A stretch of DNA of 64,000 bases from Streptomyces sp. BA2 (GTDB taxonomy: Bacteria > Actinomycetota > Actinomycetes > Streptomycetales > Streptomycetaceae): contig NZ_WSRO01000002.1 in assembly GCF_009769735.1 (NCBI RefSeq), positions 7,551,001 to 7,615,000 of the forward strand, written 5' to 3'. Numbering within the stretch: position 1 is the stretch's first letter; each line of letters begins with the position of its first letter. Under the pieces are notes generated by a model. It was not told the DNA's origin and made no database searches. It saw only the letters and a program-made list of their open reading frames with translations. Below, in pieces: positions 35,226-43,627 of the stretch. The translations under genes were made by a program, and so were the position numbers.

Positions 35226-36737
35226 ATGGCAACCACCACCGCCACCGTCACCGCCCCGGCCCCGCCCGGCATGCACACCGACTCCGAGCGCTGCGTGCGT
35301 GCCGTGCAGTCGAAGGATGCCCGGTTCGACGGGTGGTTCTACACCGCGGTGCTCACCACCCGCATCTACTGCCGCCCCAGCTGCCCCGTGGTCCCCCCGA
35401 AGCCCGAGAACATGAGCTTCTACCCGAGCGCGGCAGCCTGCCAGCAGGAAGGGTTCCGGGCCTGCAAGCGGTGCCGGCCGGACAGCAGCCCGGGTTCCCC
35501 CGAGTGGAATCAGCGCGCCGACCTCGTGGCCCGCGCGATGCGGCTCATAGCGGACGGGGTCGTCGACCGCGACGGCGTACCCGGCCTCGCAACCCGCCTC
35601 GGCTACAGCACCCGCCAAGTGGAACGGCAGCTCCTCGCGGAACTCGGCGCGGGGCCCCTCGCCCTGGCCAGGGCCCAGCGCGCACAGACCGCCCGCCTCC
35701 TCATCGAGACGACCCCCCTGCCCATGGCGGAAATCGCCTTCGCGGCGGGCTTCTCCTCGATCCGCACCTTCAACGACACCGTCCGCGAAGTCTTCGCCCT
35801 GGCCCCCGGCGAACTGCGGGCCCGCGCTCCGAAGGCCCCCACCAAGGCGTCCGGCGCGCTCTCGCTCCGCCTCCCCTTCCGTGCCCCGCTCAACCCCGAC
35901 AACCTCTTCGGCCACCTCATCGCCACCGCCGTACCGGGTGTCGAGGAGTGGCGCGACGGCGCGTACCGCCGCACTCTCCGCCTCCCCTACGGCCACGGAG
36001 TCGTCGCCCTCACCCCCGCCCCGGACCACATCGCCTGCCGCCTCAGCCTCACCGACATGCGCGACCTCACGATCGCCATCAGCCGCTGCCGCCGCATGCT
36101 CGACCTGGACGCGGACCCGGTCGCGGTGGACGGCCAGCTGAGCGCCGACCCGCTGCTCGCGCCCCTCGTGGCCAAGGCACCGGGGCGCCGCGTGCCGCGC
36201 ACGGTCGACGAGGCGGAGTTCGCCGTACGCGCGGTACTCGGCCAGCAGGTCTCCACGGCCGCCGCCCGCACCCACGCCGCACGCCTGGTCACCGCGCACG
36301 GCGAACCGATCGACGACCCCGAGGGCGGCCTCACCCACCTCTTCCCGGCGCCGGAAGCCCTGGCCGCGCTCGACCCCGAGGCACTCGCGCTGCCGCGCAG
36401 CCGCCGCACCACCCTGACCACGCTCGTACGCCACCTCGCCGACGGATCACTCCGGCTCGGCGTGGAGAGCGGCTGGGAGGAGGCCCGCGCCCGGCTCACC
36501 GAACTGCCCGGCTTCGGCCCCTGGACGGTCGAGGTCATCGCGATGCGGGCACTCGGCGACCCCGACGCCTTCCTCCCCACCGACCTCGGAATCCGCCGCG
36601 CGGCACAGGAACTCGGCCTGCCGCACACCCCGGCGGCGCTCACCGCTCGGGCCGCGGCCTGGCGCCCCTGGCGCGCGTACGCGGTCCAGTACCTGTGGGC
36701 CACCGACACCCACCCCATCAACGCCATCCCGGCCTGA
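35226..36737 (+). CDS. alkA: Ada N-terminal / AraC / AlkA fusion: alkylation sensor and 3-methyladenine DNA glycosylase
   Basis: 503 aa with three parts. Residues about 15-90 are the Ada methylphosphotriester sensor with Zn cysteines 49, 53, 80 and 83, the same spacing as in E. coli Ada. Residues about 95-200 are an AraC-type HTH (GVPGLATRLGYSTRQVERQL, AEIAFAAGFSSIRTFNDTVREVF). The rest is AlkA with an HhH-GPD motif (LTELPGFGPWTVEVIAMRALGDPDAFLPTDLG). It should sense methylated DNA, activate transcription and excise alkylated bases. Mycobacteria have the same fusion next to ogt. No ribosome site; GATGCT ends 6 nt upstream, so possibly leaderless. Confidence 0.93.
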   Translation: MATTTATVTAPAPPGMHTDSERCVRAVQSKDARFDGWFYTAVLTTRIYCRPSCPVVPPKPENMSFYPSAAACQQEGFRACKRCRPDSSPGSPEWNQRADLVARAMRLIADGVVDRDGVPGLATRLGYSTRQVERQLLAELGAGPLALARAQRAQTARLLIETTPLPMAEIAFAAGFSSIRTFNDTVREVFALAPGELRARAPKAPTKASGALSLRLPFRAPLNPDNLFGHLIATAVPGVEEWRDGAYRRTLRLPYGHGVVALTPAPDHIACRLSLTDMRDLTIAISRCRRMLDLDADPVAVDGQLSADPLLAPLVAKAPGRRVPRTVDEAEFAVRAVLGQQVSTAAARTHAARLVTAHGEPIDDPEGGLTHLFPAPEALAALDPEALALPRSRRTTLTTLVRHLADGSLRLGVESGWEEARARLTELPGFGPWTVEVIAMRALGDPDAFLPTDLGIRRAAQELGLPHTPAALTARAAAWRPWRAYAVQYLWATDTHPINAIPA

Positions 36738-36762
36738 GTGCCGGTCCGAGAGGACAAGCCCC

Positions 36763-37263
36763 ATGCACCGCCAGCACACCCTCATCGAAAGTCCCTACGG
36801 CCCCCTGACCCTCGTCGCCACCGACGGCGTCCTCAGCGGCCTCTACATGACGGAGCAGCGCCACCGCCCACCCGAGGAGACCTTCGGCGACCGCGACGCG
36901 AGCCCGTTCGGCGAGACGATCAGCCAGCTGGAGGCGTACTTCACGGGGGAGTTGAGGGAGTTCGACCTGCCGATGCGCCTCGACGGCACGCCGTTCCAGC
37001 GCACCGTCTGGCAGCAGCTTCAACTGATCCCGTACGGCGAGACCCGTACGTACGGCGAGCTCGCGGCCATGCTGGGCAAGCCCAACGCCTCACGCGCGGT
37101 CGGCCTGGCCAACGGCAAGAACCCGATCGGGGTCATCGTCCCCTGCCACCGGGTGATCGGGGCGGGCGGCTCCCTGACCGGCTACGGCGGCGGACTCGAC
37201 CGCAAGCAGCGGCTGTTGGCCTTCGAGGGCGCGACCCCGGGCAGCGAGGACGCACTCTTCTGA
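36763..37263 (+). CDS. ogt: O6-methylguanine-DNA methyltransferase
   Basis: 166 aa suicide repair protein. Active-site Cys128 in GVIVPCHRVIGAGGSLTGYGGG; HTH region FQRTVWQQLQLIPYGETRTYGELA. It lies 25 bp after the Ada-AlkA gene in the same direction, so it is probably induced with it. It supplies the activity that sits in the C-terminal half of E. coli Ada. Confidence 0.95.
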   Translation: MHRQHTLIESPYGPLTLVATDGVLSGLYMTEQRHRPPEETFGDRDASPFGETISQLEAYFTGELREFDLPMRLDGTPFQRTVWQQLQLIPYGETRTYGELAAMLGKPNASRAVGLANGKNPIGVIVPCHRVIGAGGSLTGYGGGLDRKQRLLAFEGATPGSEDALF

Positions 37264-37276
37264 ACCCTCAGCACCC

Positions 37277-37768
37277 TCAGCCGGCCCGCAGCCCGTTCTC
37301 CAGCTCCACGGTCCCCGTCCCCGCATCGAGGGCCTCAAGCCCGGCCCGCACCCGCAGCCCCAGCTCATGGGGGAGGAACTCCGGAAGGTCCTCGCGGGCC
37401 ACCAGGCGCCAGGAGAGCAGTTCCTCCTCCTGGAGCCTGATCGACTTCAGCTGGTCGTCGCCGAGCACCCCGCCGTCGTAGAGATAGGCGACCAGCGGAG
37501 GCCGCGCCGTACCCGGCACCCAGTCCACCGCGAGCAGTGCTCCCAGCTCGACATCAAGACCGATCTCCTCGGCGGTCTCGCGGCGCGCCCCCTGCCGCGG
37601 TGTCTCGCCTCCGTCCGACTCGACGGTGCCGCCGGGCAGCGCCCACCCCTCGCGGTAGTTGGGCTCGACGAGCAGCACCCGCCCCTCGGAGTCCCGGAAG
37701 AGCGCGGCGGCCCCGGCGATGACGCGGGGGAGGCCCGCGATGTACGTGGCGTAGTCCTGAAGGGTCAT
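37277..37768 (-). CDS. Nudix hydrolase
   Basis: 163 aa. The Nudix helix is ETPRQGARRETAEEIGL, preceded by WALPGGTVESDGG; the loop between G and E is two residues longer than the canonical box. The gene overlaps the ADP-ribosylglycohydrolase stop by 4 bp (ATGA), which makes ADP-ribose, released by that enzyme, the most attractive substrate. Other nucleoside diphosphate derivatives are possible. Convergent with ogt, 13 bp apart. Confidence 0.88.
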   Translation of the reverse strand: MTLQDYATYIAGLPRVIAGAAALFRDSEGRVLLVEPNYREGWALPGGTVESDGGETPRQGARRETAEEIGLDVELGALLAVDWVPGTARPPLVAYLYDGGVLGDDQLKSIRLQEEELLSWRLVAREDLPEFLPHELGLRVRAGLEALDAGTGTVELENGLRAG

Positions 37769-38847
37769 TTGGAAAGGGTAGACAGCTCCACGGTCCGTGC
37801 CGCGAGTTCGCTGATCCGCGCCCCGTCGAAACCGAACACCGCACTGCGCACCCGGTCTTCGAGAGGCTCCTGCCACTGAGCGGGGATCGCCTTGGCCCCG
37901 CACAGCACCCCCGCGAAGGACCCGGCGGTCGCGCCGTTCGAGTCGGTGTCGAGGCCGCCGCGCACCGTCAGGGCGATGGTCCGGGTGAAGTCGCCGTCGC
38001 CGTAGAGGAGTCCGGCGGTCAGGACGGCCGAGTTCGGCACCGCGTGGACCCAGCCGAGCCCGGCGGTCTCCGACTCGGTGGTGGCCAGCGTCTCCTCCCA
38101 GCTGAGCCCGGCCTCGTGCAGCGTGACGACCCGGCGCACCGTACGGGCGAGCCGGCAGCTCGACGGGATGACGCCGAAGGCCGCGTCGAGCGCGGCGCGC
38201 GGCGTCGCCGCCGAGAAGGCCGCCGATACGAGCGCCGCCGCCCACATCGCCCCGTAGACGCCGTTGCCGGTGTGCGAGAGCACGGCGTCGCGGCGGGCGA
38301 GGGCGGCCGCGCGGCGCGGGGCTCCGGGGTTGGTCCAGCCGAAGATGTCGGCGCGGATGAGGGCGCCGATCCACTCCTGGCAGGAGTTCTCGTAGGTCGC
38401 GGTGAGCGGCGGCTTGAGCCCGTTCACGAGATTCCGGTACGCGGCGCGCTCCGCGGTGAACGTCTGCAGATAGGGGAGGCGCAGCAGCCACAGCTCGCCG
38501 ACCTGTTCGGTGCTGAACGTGAACCCGTGCGTCTCCAGAAGGTGCATTCCGAGGATCGCGTAGTCGACGTCGTCGTCGCGGCAGCTGCCGTGCACCCTGC
38601 CGCGGATGCACTGCTGCCACTCGGGCCGCAGCTGGAACTCCTCGACCCAGGAAGGGGGTTCGGGCAGGTAGTCGGTGAGCGGCAGCGCGTCGGCCTGCCG
38701 CAGATAGCGCTCGATGCGCTCACGCGTCCAGTAGTCGCCCCGCTCGATGGGTTTGCCGAGCATGTTGCCCGCGATCCGCCCGATCCAGCCGCCGAGTACG
38801 CGGTCGGCGAGGACACGTTCGGCGAGTTCCGTATGCGCTGGGGTCAT
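37765..38847 (-). CDS. ADP-ribosylglycohydrolase-family protein
   Basis: 360 aa. N-terminal DRVLGGWIGRIAGNMLGKPIE, then metal-binding RDDDVDYAILGMHLLE, and C-terminal GGLDTDSNGATAGSFAGVLCGA carry the two acidic clusters that bind the Mg pair in DraG/ARH enzymes. It should remove ADP-ribose from proteins, nucleic acid or small molecules. Translationally coupled to a Nudix gene and next to alkylation-repair genes. No signal peptide. Confidence 0.88.
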   Translation of the reverse strand: MTPAHTELAERVLADRVLGGWIGRIAGNMLGKPIERGDYWTRERIERYLRQADALPLTDYLPEPPSWVEEFQLRPEWQQCIRGRVHGSCRDDDVDYAILGMHLLETHGFTFSTEQVGELWLLRLPYLQTFTAERAAYRNLVNGLKPPLTATYENSCQEWIGALIRADIFGWTNPGAPRRAAALARRDAVLSHTGNGVYGAMWAAALVSAAFSAATPRAALDAAFGVIPSSCRLARTVRRVVTLHEAGLSWEETLATTESETAGLGWVHAVPNSAVLTAGLLYGDGDFTRTIALTVRGGLDTDSNGATAGSFAGVLCGAKAIPAQWQEPLEDRVRSAVFGFDGARISELAARTVELSTLSK

Positions 38848-39162
38848 GCGTCCGGTTTACCGAATTCGGGGCGGTTGTGCGCGGTCTACGTGACCGGTTC
38901 GACGCGGAGCGTGAGACGTTTGTCTGGTTCTCGTCCGGGCGCCGATCCGGGCCGCTGATCCGAGCCGGGCTTCCGAAGGTCGCTGATCGATCATTTCTGC
39001 GATCATGCTGCGCCGCGATGTGGTGATTTACGGCGACTTAAGGAGGGAAGGGGAGCCTCCGAAATGCGGGCGGCCATGGGCAGGCGGCCCCTCCTCCGGT
39101 TATGGTCGCAGCGGCGCGACTGCCTTGACGCGAGCAAGGCCCGGAAAGCAAGGGGATGCAAG
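38848..39162. other. Intergenic region with divergent starts
   Basis: 315 bp between divergent ADP-ribosylglycohydrolase and glycerate kinase genes. It must hold both promoters, but I cannot name convincing -35/-10 pairs. GATCATTTCTGCGATCATGCTG near 38989-39010 contains a GATCAT direct repeat. A short reading frame from ATG 39064 is in frame with the kinase but encodes basic, unconserved-looking sequence. Confidence 0.5.
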
Positions 39163-40314
39163 GTGGCGGACGCTGCTGGGACGGCGGGGCATGTGCTCAT
39201 CGCCGCGGACAAGTTCAAGGGCTCACTCACGGCCGTGCAGGTCGCGGAGCGGGTGACGGCCGGGCTTCGCCGTGTCGCTCCGCAGGTGGAGGTGGAAGCC
39301 TTGCCGGTGGCCGACGGCGGCGACGGCACGGTCGCCGCGGCCGTCGCGGCCGGTTTCGAGCGCCGTGAGGTGCGGGTGACGGGGCCGCTCGGCGACAAGG
39401 TCACCGCGGCATACGCGCTGCGGGACGGAACCGCGGTGGTGGAGATGGCGGAGGCGTCGGGCCTCCAGCTGCTGCCCGAGGGCGTCTTCGCGCCGCTCAC
39501 GTCCACGACGTACGGCTCCGGGGAGCTGCTGCGCGCCGCGCTCGACGCGGGGGCGCGGACCATCGTCTTCGGCGTCGGAGGCAGTGCGACGACGGACGGC
39601 GGTGCCGGCATGCTGGCCGCGCTCGGCGCGGTCTTCCTGGACGCGGACGGGGCGCCGGTGGCGCCGGGGGGCGGGCCGCTGGCCTCGCTGGCCACGGCGG
39701 ACCTTTCCGAACTCGACGAGCGGTTCGCCTCGGTCGACCTGGTCCTGGCCAGCGACGTGGACAACCCGCTGACCGGACCGAAGGGCGCTCCGGCGGTGTA
39801 CGGGCCGCAGAAGGGGGCGACCCCGGAGGACGTCGCCGAGCTGGACGCGGCCCTCGCGCACTTTGCGCGGGTGCTCTCCGATTCGGTGGGCTCCTCCGCC
39901 TTGGAGTACGCGGAGTCTCCGGGAGCCGGAGCGGCGGGTGGCATCGGCTACGGCGCCCTCGTCGGGCTCGGCGCGAGCTTCCGCCCCGGGATCGAGGTCA
40001 TGCTGGACGTCCTCGGCTTCGCGCCGGCGCTTGCGCGGGCCTCGCTGGTGATCACGGGGGAGGGCTCGCTGGACGAGCAGACCCTGCACGGCAAGGCCCC
40101 CGCCGGTGTCGCGGCGGCGGGCCGCGCGGCGGGCGTTGAGGTGGTGGCGGTCTGCGGCCGCCTGGCCCTTCCGGCGGAGGCGCTGGGCAAGGCGGGCATC
40201 CGGCGGGCGTACGCGCTCACTGACGTGGAGCCGGATGTGGCGCGGTGCATTGCTGAGGCGGGGCCGATTCTGGAGACGGTGGCGGAGGGGATCGCCCGGG
40301 ACTTCCTGAGCTAG
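39163..40314 (+). CDS. glxK: Glycerate kinase
   Basis: 383 aa. Converts glycerate to 2- or 3-phosphoglycerate. Family marks: VLIAADKFKGSLTAVQVAERV, PVADGGDGTVAA, GVGGSATTDGGAGMLAALG, GAGAAGGIGYG and ITGEGSLDEQTLHGKAPAGVA. GTG 39163 is chosen because AGGGG lies upstream and homologues start just before HVLIAADKFKGS; an in-frame ATG at 39064 would add 33 basic residues. Monocistronic. Confidence 0.93.
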   Translation: MADAAGTAGHVLIAADKFKGSLTAVQVAERVTAGLRRVAPQVEVEALPVADGGDGTVAAAVAAGFERREVRVTGPLGDKVTAAYALRDGTAVVEMAEASGLQLLPEGVFAPLTSTTYGSGELLRAALDAGARTIVFGVGGSATTDGGAGMLAALGAVFLDADGAPVAPGGGPLASLATADLSELDERFASVDLVLASDVDNPLTGPKGAPAVYGPQKGATPEDVAELDAALAHFARVLSDSVGSSALEYAESPGAGAAGGIGYGALVGLGASFRPGIEVMLDVLGFAPALARASLVITGEGSLDEQTLHGKAPAGVAAAGRAAGVEVVAVCGRLALPAEALGKAGIRRAYALTDVEPDVARCIAEAGPILETVAEGIARDFLS

Positions 40315-40333
40315 GCGCTGCGCTGGGCTGGGC

Positions 40334-40358
40334 GGGGCGGGGCGGGGCGGGGACGGGG
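40334..40358 (+). repeat. G-quadruplex-forming run
   Basis: Five GGGG blocks separated by single C or AC, in a row directly after the glycerate kinase gene (20 bp past the stop). This is a textbook G4 motif on the plus strand. Confidence 0.8.
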
Positions 40359-40377
40359 ACACCGCGGGCCGGTGGGG

Positions 40378-40530
40378 GGTGGCCGCGCAGTTCCCCGCGC
40401 CCCTGACGGGGCCCGACGGTGGTTGGGTACGCCTTGGGTCGGTGGGGGCTTGTCGCGCAGTTCCTCGCGCCCCTTACGGGGCCGGATGGGCGGAGGGATT
40501 TCAGCCCGTCCGGCGTTTGAGGACGAGCTC
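40378..40530. repeat. Streptomyces-type intergenic repeats (two families)
   Basis: CGCGCAGTTCCCCGCGCCCC at about 40384 and the variant CGCGCAGTTCCTCGCGCCCC at about 40454 are two copies, each followed by T/GACGGGGCC, so each can fold. CAGCCCGTCCGGCGTTTGA at about 40503 is a second family. From memory both are common between genes in Streptomyces genomes. Confidence 0.75.
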
Positions 40531-40584
40531 GGCGTAGCCGGTGATGGCGGTGCCCCAGGCCGCAGGGGAAGAGGGACCCCCGCT

Positions 40585-41784
40585 CTAGCCCGGCGCCAGC
40601 CGGTACGCGTCCAGGGCCAGTGTCATCTCCATCAGGTCCCGTGGGCGCGCCAGTGATCGTGACGTCAGTTGCTCCAGGCGTCGTAAGCGGTTGAACACCG
40701 TGTTCCGGTGGCAGTACAGGCGTCCCGCGGCCCGCCCCGCCGAGCCTTCGCACAGCAGCCACGCGTCCAGCGTTTCCAGGAGCACCGCCCGGTCTGCCGG
40801 TTCAAGGGCGAGCACCTCGCCGAACACGTCTGACACCAGGCGTCCCGCCAGCTCCGGCTGGCTCACCACCAGAGCCGTCGGCATCCGCTGGTCGAGCCGT
40901 ACGATGCCGGTCGCGTCCGGCGGGCACGTACGCAGCGCCAGTTCGGCGAGGCGCCGCGCGTGGCCCAGTTCGGAGAGTCCCGCCACCACGGGGCTGATGC
41001 CGCCTGGCCCGGGGCACCGCCCCTCCAGCGCGGTCGCCAACTCGTCCAGGCCCTCCTCCTCGCCGAGCGCCACCACCCCCACCTCCCGATCCGTCCGCAT
41101 CCGCCAGACGAAACGGAACCCGGCCCGCTGGATCTGCCGGTGGAACGCGGCACGCCCGTCCCGCCGCTCGGCGCGCAGGACCACCACCGCGTACGGCCCG
41201 CGCTCCGGCAGATCGAGCCCCGCCGCCACCCGTGAGGCGAGGCCGGGCGCGGACTGGCCCTCCAGGAGCGCGTCCAGCAGCGCCTGCAGCTGCTCGTCGG
41301 TGCGGCGCCGCAGCTCCATCTCCGTCGCCCGGTACGCGTCGGACGCGGCCGCCGCCTGCGCGTCGACCGCCGACCACACCATCGTCGCCGACCGCATCAG
41401 GACCGCGAGCTTCTCCGGGTCCTGCCCCACGGTGCCTTCGAGCAGCGAGTCCCAGACCAGATAGCCCGCGTTGCGGTACGAGTGCACCACCAGGTCGAGC
41501 GGAAGGCCCTGCTGGGCCCGGCGCCGGCCGGCCTCCTCCGCGTACTCCAGATCGCGGCGCGGCGACGCCCGCGGCGCCGAGATCGTCTCGATGCCGATGC
41601 GCACCGCCTCCTCCGCCTCCCGCCACTGCTGGTCGTACGGCAGCACTCGCGCGTACACCGGAGAGTGCTCGAAGAGCTGGCGCAGGTGTTCGTCCACCAG
41701 CTCCGGAATGCGGGGCTTCAGCGCCACGCACGCCTCCTCGAGCACCTTCCAGTCGTGGCCCGTCCGAGGCCTGCGCCCGCTCAT
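40585..41784 (-). CDS. PucR-type (CdaR-like) transcriptional regulator
   Basis: 399 aa. The C-terminal HTH_30 is clear: LLETLDAWLLCEGSAGRAAGRLYCHRNTVFNRLRRLEQLTSRSL. The middle is a GGDEF-like CdaR domain. The N-terminal about 160 aa is an RsbRD-like helical input domain (LVDEHLRQLFEHSPVY, GLPLDLVVHSYRNAGYLVWDSLL). Start ATG 41784 follows AGGGGG by 7 nt. Divergent from the liv operon across a region with an 18-bp palindrome, so it is the probable regulator of the transporter. Confidence 0.9.
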   Translation of the reverse strand: MSGRRPRTGHDWKVLEEACVALKPRIPELVDEHLRQLFEHSPVYARVLPYDQQWREAEEAVRIGIETISAPRASPRRDLEYAEEAGRRRAQQGLPLDLVVHSYRNAGYLVWDSLLEGTVGQDPEKLAVLMRSATMVWSAVDAQAAAASDAYRATEMELRRRTDEQLQALLDALLEGQSAPGLASRVAAGLDLPERGPYAVVVLRAERRDGRAAFHRQIQRAGFRFVWRMRTDREVGVVALGEEEGLDELATALEGRCPGPGGISPVVAGLSELGHARRLAELALRTCPPDATGIVRLDQRMPTALVVSQPELAGRLVSDVFGEVLALEPADRAVLLETLDAWLLCEGSAGRAAGRLYCHRNTVFNRLRRLEQLTSRSLARPRDLMEMTLALDAYRLAPG

Positions 41785-41875
41785 GGATCGCCCCCTGTCG
41801 CCGCCGCCCGCCGTGCCTTTGTGCTGCGAAGGATGCCACCGCTCGGCCACCCCTGGCAGGCCCCTGACACGGGGT

Positions 41876-41893
41876 GTTGTGCCCGTGCACAAC
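41876..41893. promoter_or_regulatory. Operator-like palindrome between regulator and liv operon
   Basis: GTTGTGC (41876-41882) and GCACAAC (41887-41893) are perfect inverted 7-mers with a CCGT spacer, in the middle of the 215-bp divergent region. A likely binding site for the PucR-type regulator; inference from position and symmetry. Confidence 0.6.
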
Positions 41894-41999
41894 CGGTGGC
41901 CGGTCCCGCTGGTCACCCGCAGCGATTCGGACACAGGCCGTGGACGGGCGGGCGCGGCGGTGCTGGGCTGAGCGCCACGCGAAGGACAGGGGGTCCCAG

Positions 42000-42812
42000 G
42001 TGGGTGGTTCTGTGCTGGTCGTACAGGACGCGTCGGTCGGGTATGGGCCGGTGCGCGCGCTGCGCCAGGTGTCGCTCGAAGTACCGGACGGCGCCGTCGT
42101 CGCCGTGCTCGGCGGCAACGGCGCGGGCAAGTCGACGCTCCTGCGCGCCATTTCACGCACCCTCGCCTTTCACCGGGGGGCGCTCACCACTGGCTCCATC
42201 CACTTCGGCGGGCGGCGCATCGACGGACTGCACGCGGACCGGGTGGTCGCCGCCGGAGTCTCCCAAGTGCCGGAAGGAAGAAGGGTGTTCGCCCGGATGA
42301 CCGTCGCCGACAACCTGCGGGCGGGCGCGCTCGGCTCCGCGGGAAGCCGGGCCGCGAAGGCCAGGGCCCTGGAGCGTGTCCATGAACTCTTCCCGGTGCT
42401 CGCCGAGCGCGCGGGCCAGCGGGCCGGGCTCCTCTCCGGCGGCGAGCAGCAGATGCTCGCGGTCGCCAGGGCGCTGATGGCCTCACCGAAGCTGCTGCTC
42501 CTGGACGAACCCTCCCTGGGCCTCGCCCCGTTGATGGCGGCACGCATCGCCGACACCATCCAGGAGATCAACGCCCAGGGCACCGCGGTCCTCCTCGTCG
42601 AACAGAACGCCGCGCTCGCCCTGCGCCTCGCATCACGTGCGTACGTCCTGGACGTGGGCGAAGTGGCACTCGCTGGCCCCGCGGACGAGCTGTCCGCATC
42701 CGACGAGGTACGCCGCCGCTACCTCGGCGTGGTCGACGAGACCGCCGCGGCCGACGCCTCACGCGGCGTCAGCGCGCTGCCGGTGCTGCGGCGATGGGCG
42801 GGCCGACGATGA
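42000..42812 (+). CDS. livF: Branched-chain amino acid-type ABC transporter ATPase (LivF)
   Basis: 270 aa. Walker A GGNGAGKSTLLRAI, Q-loop GVSQVPEGRRVFARMTV (the VPEGR form typical of LivF), signature LLSGGEQQMLAVARALM, Walker B LLLLDEPSLGLAP. GTG 42000 is chosen because GGGGG lies 6 nt upstream. First gene of the operon; the next gene starts within its stop codon (ATGA). Confidence 0.93.
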   Translation: MGGSVLVVQDASVGYGPVRALRQVSLEVPDGAVVAVLGGNGAGKSTLLRAISRTLAFHRGALTTGSIHFGGRRIDGLHADRVVAAGVSQVPEGRRVFARMTVADNLRAGALGSAGSRAAKARALERVHELFPVLAERAGQRAGLLSGGEQQMLAVARALMASPKLLLLDEPSLGLAPLMAARIADTIQEINAQGTAVLLVEQNAALALRLASRAYVLDVGEVALAGPADELSASDEVRRRYLGVVDETAAADASRGVSALPVLRRWAGRR

Positions 42813-43627
42813 CCGAGGACCACCCGAAGGCCGACGCACCAGCACGAGAGGAAGACGTACCCGCCCTGGAAGTACGGGAGTTGACCGTGCGCTTCGCGGG
42901 CCTCACCGCGCTCGACGCCGTCAGTTTCACGGTCATGCCCGGCACCGTGCACGCCATCATCGGGCCGAACGGCGCGGGGAAGTCCACCTGCTTCAACGTC
43001 CTGTCCGGCGTGTACCGCGCCACCGGCGGCAGCGTCCGCTTCGGCGAGCACGAGCTGACGACGATGCCTCCGCACCGCATCGCCGACCTCGGCGTCGCGC
43101 GGATCTTCCAGAACCTCGCCCTGCCGCCGCGAGCGACGGTCGCCGACAGTCTGATGCTCGGCCGCCACCGGCTCACCCGCACGGGATTCCTCGCCGCGGG
43201 ACTCCGGCTCCCGTCGGCCGCGCGCGAAGAGCGAACCCACCGCGAACGGGTGCGGGAGATAGCGGCGTTCGTCGGCATCGAGCACCAACTCAACGCTCCT
43301 GCGGGCTCCTTGCCGTACGGGCAGCAGAAACTCGCGGAACTGGCCCGCGCCTTGTGCATGGAGCCCCGGCTGCTCCTTCTCGACGAGCCCGTCGCGGGCA
43401 TGACCGCGGACGAGCGGCAACGCACGGCCGCCGTCATCGCGGGCGTCCGCGACAGCCTCGGAATCTCGATCGTCCTGGTGGAACACGACATGGGGGTGGT
43501 GATGCGGCTCGCGGACGCGGTGACCGTACTTGACTTCGGCCGGCGCATAGCGGACGGCAGCCCGGCGGCCGTACAGAACGACCCCGCGGTCGTGCGCGCC
43601 TACCTGGGAGAGGAGGCGACCTCGTGA
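42809..43627 (+). CDS. livG: Branched-chain amino acid-type ABC transporter ATPase (LivG)
   Basis: 272 aa. Walker A GPNGAGKSTCFNVLSG, Q-loop RIFQNLALPPRATV, signature LPYGQQKLAELARAL, Walker B LLLLDEPVAGMTADE, as in LivG. ATG 42809 overlaps the livF stop; ATG 42794 is an alternative 15 bp earlier. Ends in a GTGA overlap with livH. Confidence 0.93.
   Translation: MTEDHPKADAPAREEDVPALEVRELTVRFAGLTALDAVSFTVMPGTVHAIIGPNGAGKSTCFNVLSGVYRATGGSVRFGEHELTTMPPHRIADLGVARIFQNLALPPRATVADSLMLGRHRLTRTGFLAAGLRLPSAAREERTHRERVREIAAFVGIEHQLNAPAGSLPYGQQKLAELARALCMEPRLLLLDEPVAGMTADERQRTAAVIAGVRDSLGISIVLVEHDMGVVMRLADAVTVLDFGRRIADGSPAAVQNDPAVVRAYLGEEATS

Noticed and set aside
39005..39256. 83-codon plus-strand frame before glycerate kinase
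   Set aside because: It overlaps the kinase start in another frame and has Arg/Gly-biased composition; no evidence that it is a gene.
40320..40590. Possible small gene in the glycerate kinase-PucR gap
   Set aside because: Short frames cross the repeats and G-runs without ribosome sites or coding bias; better explained as repeat sequence.
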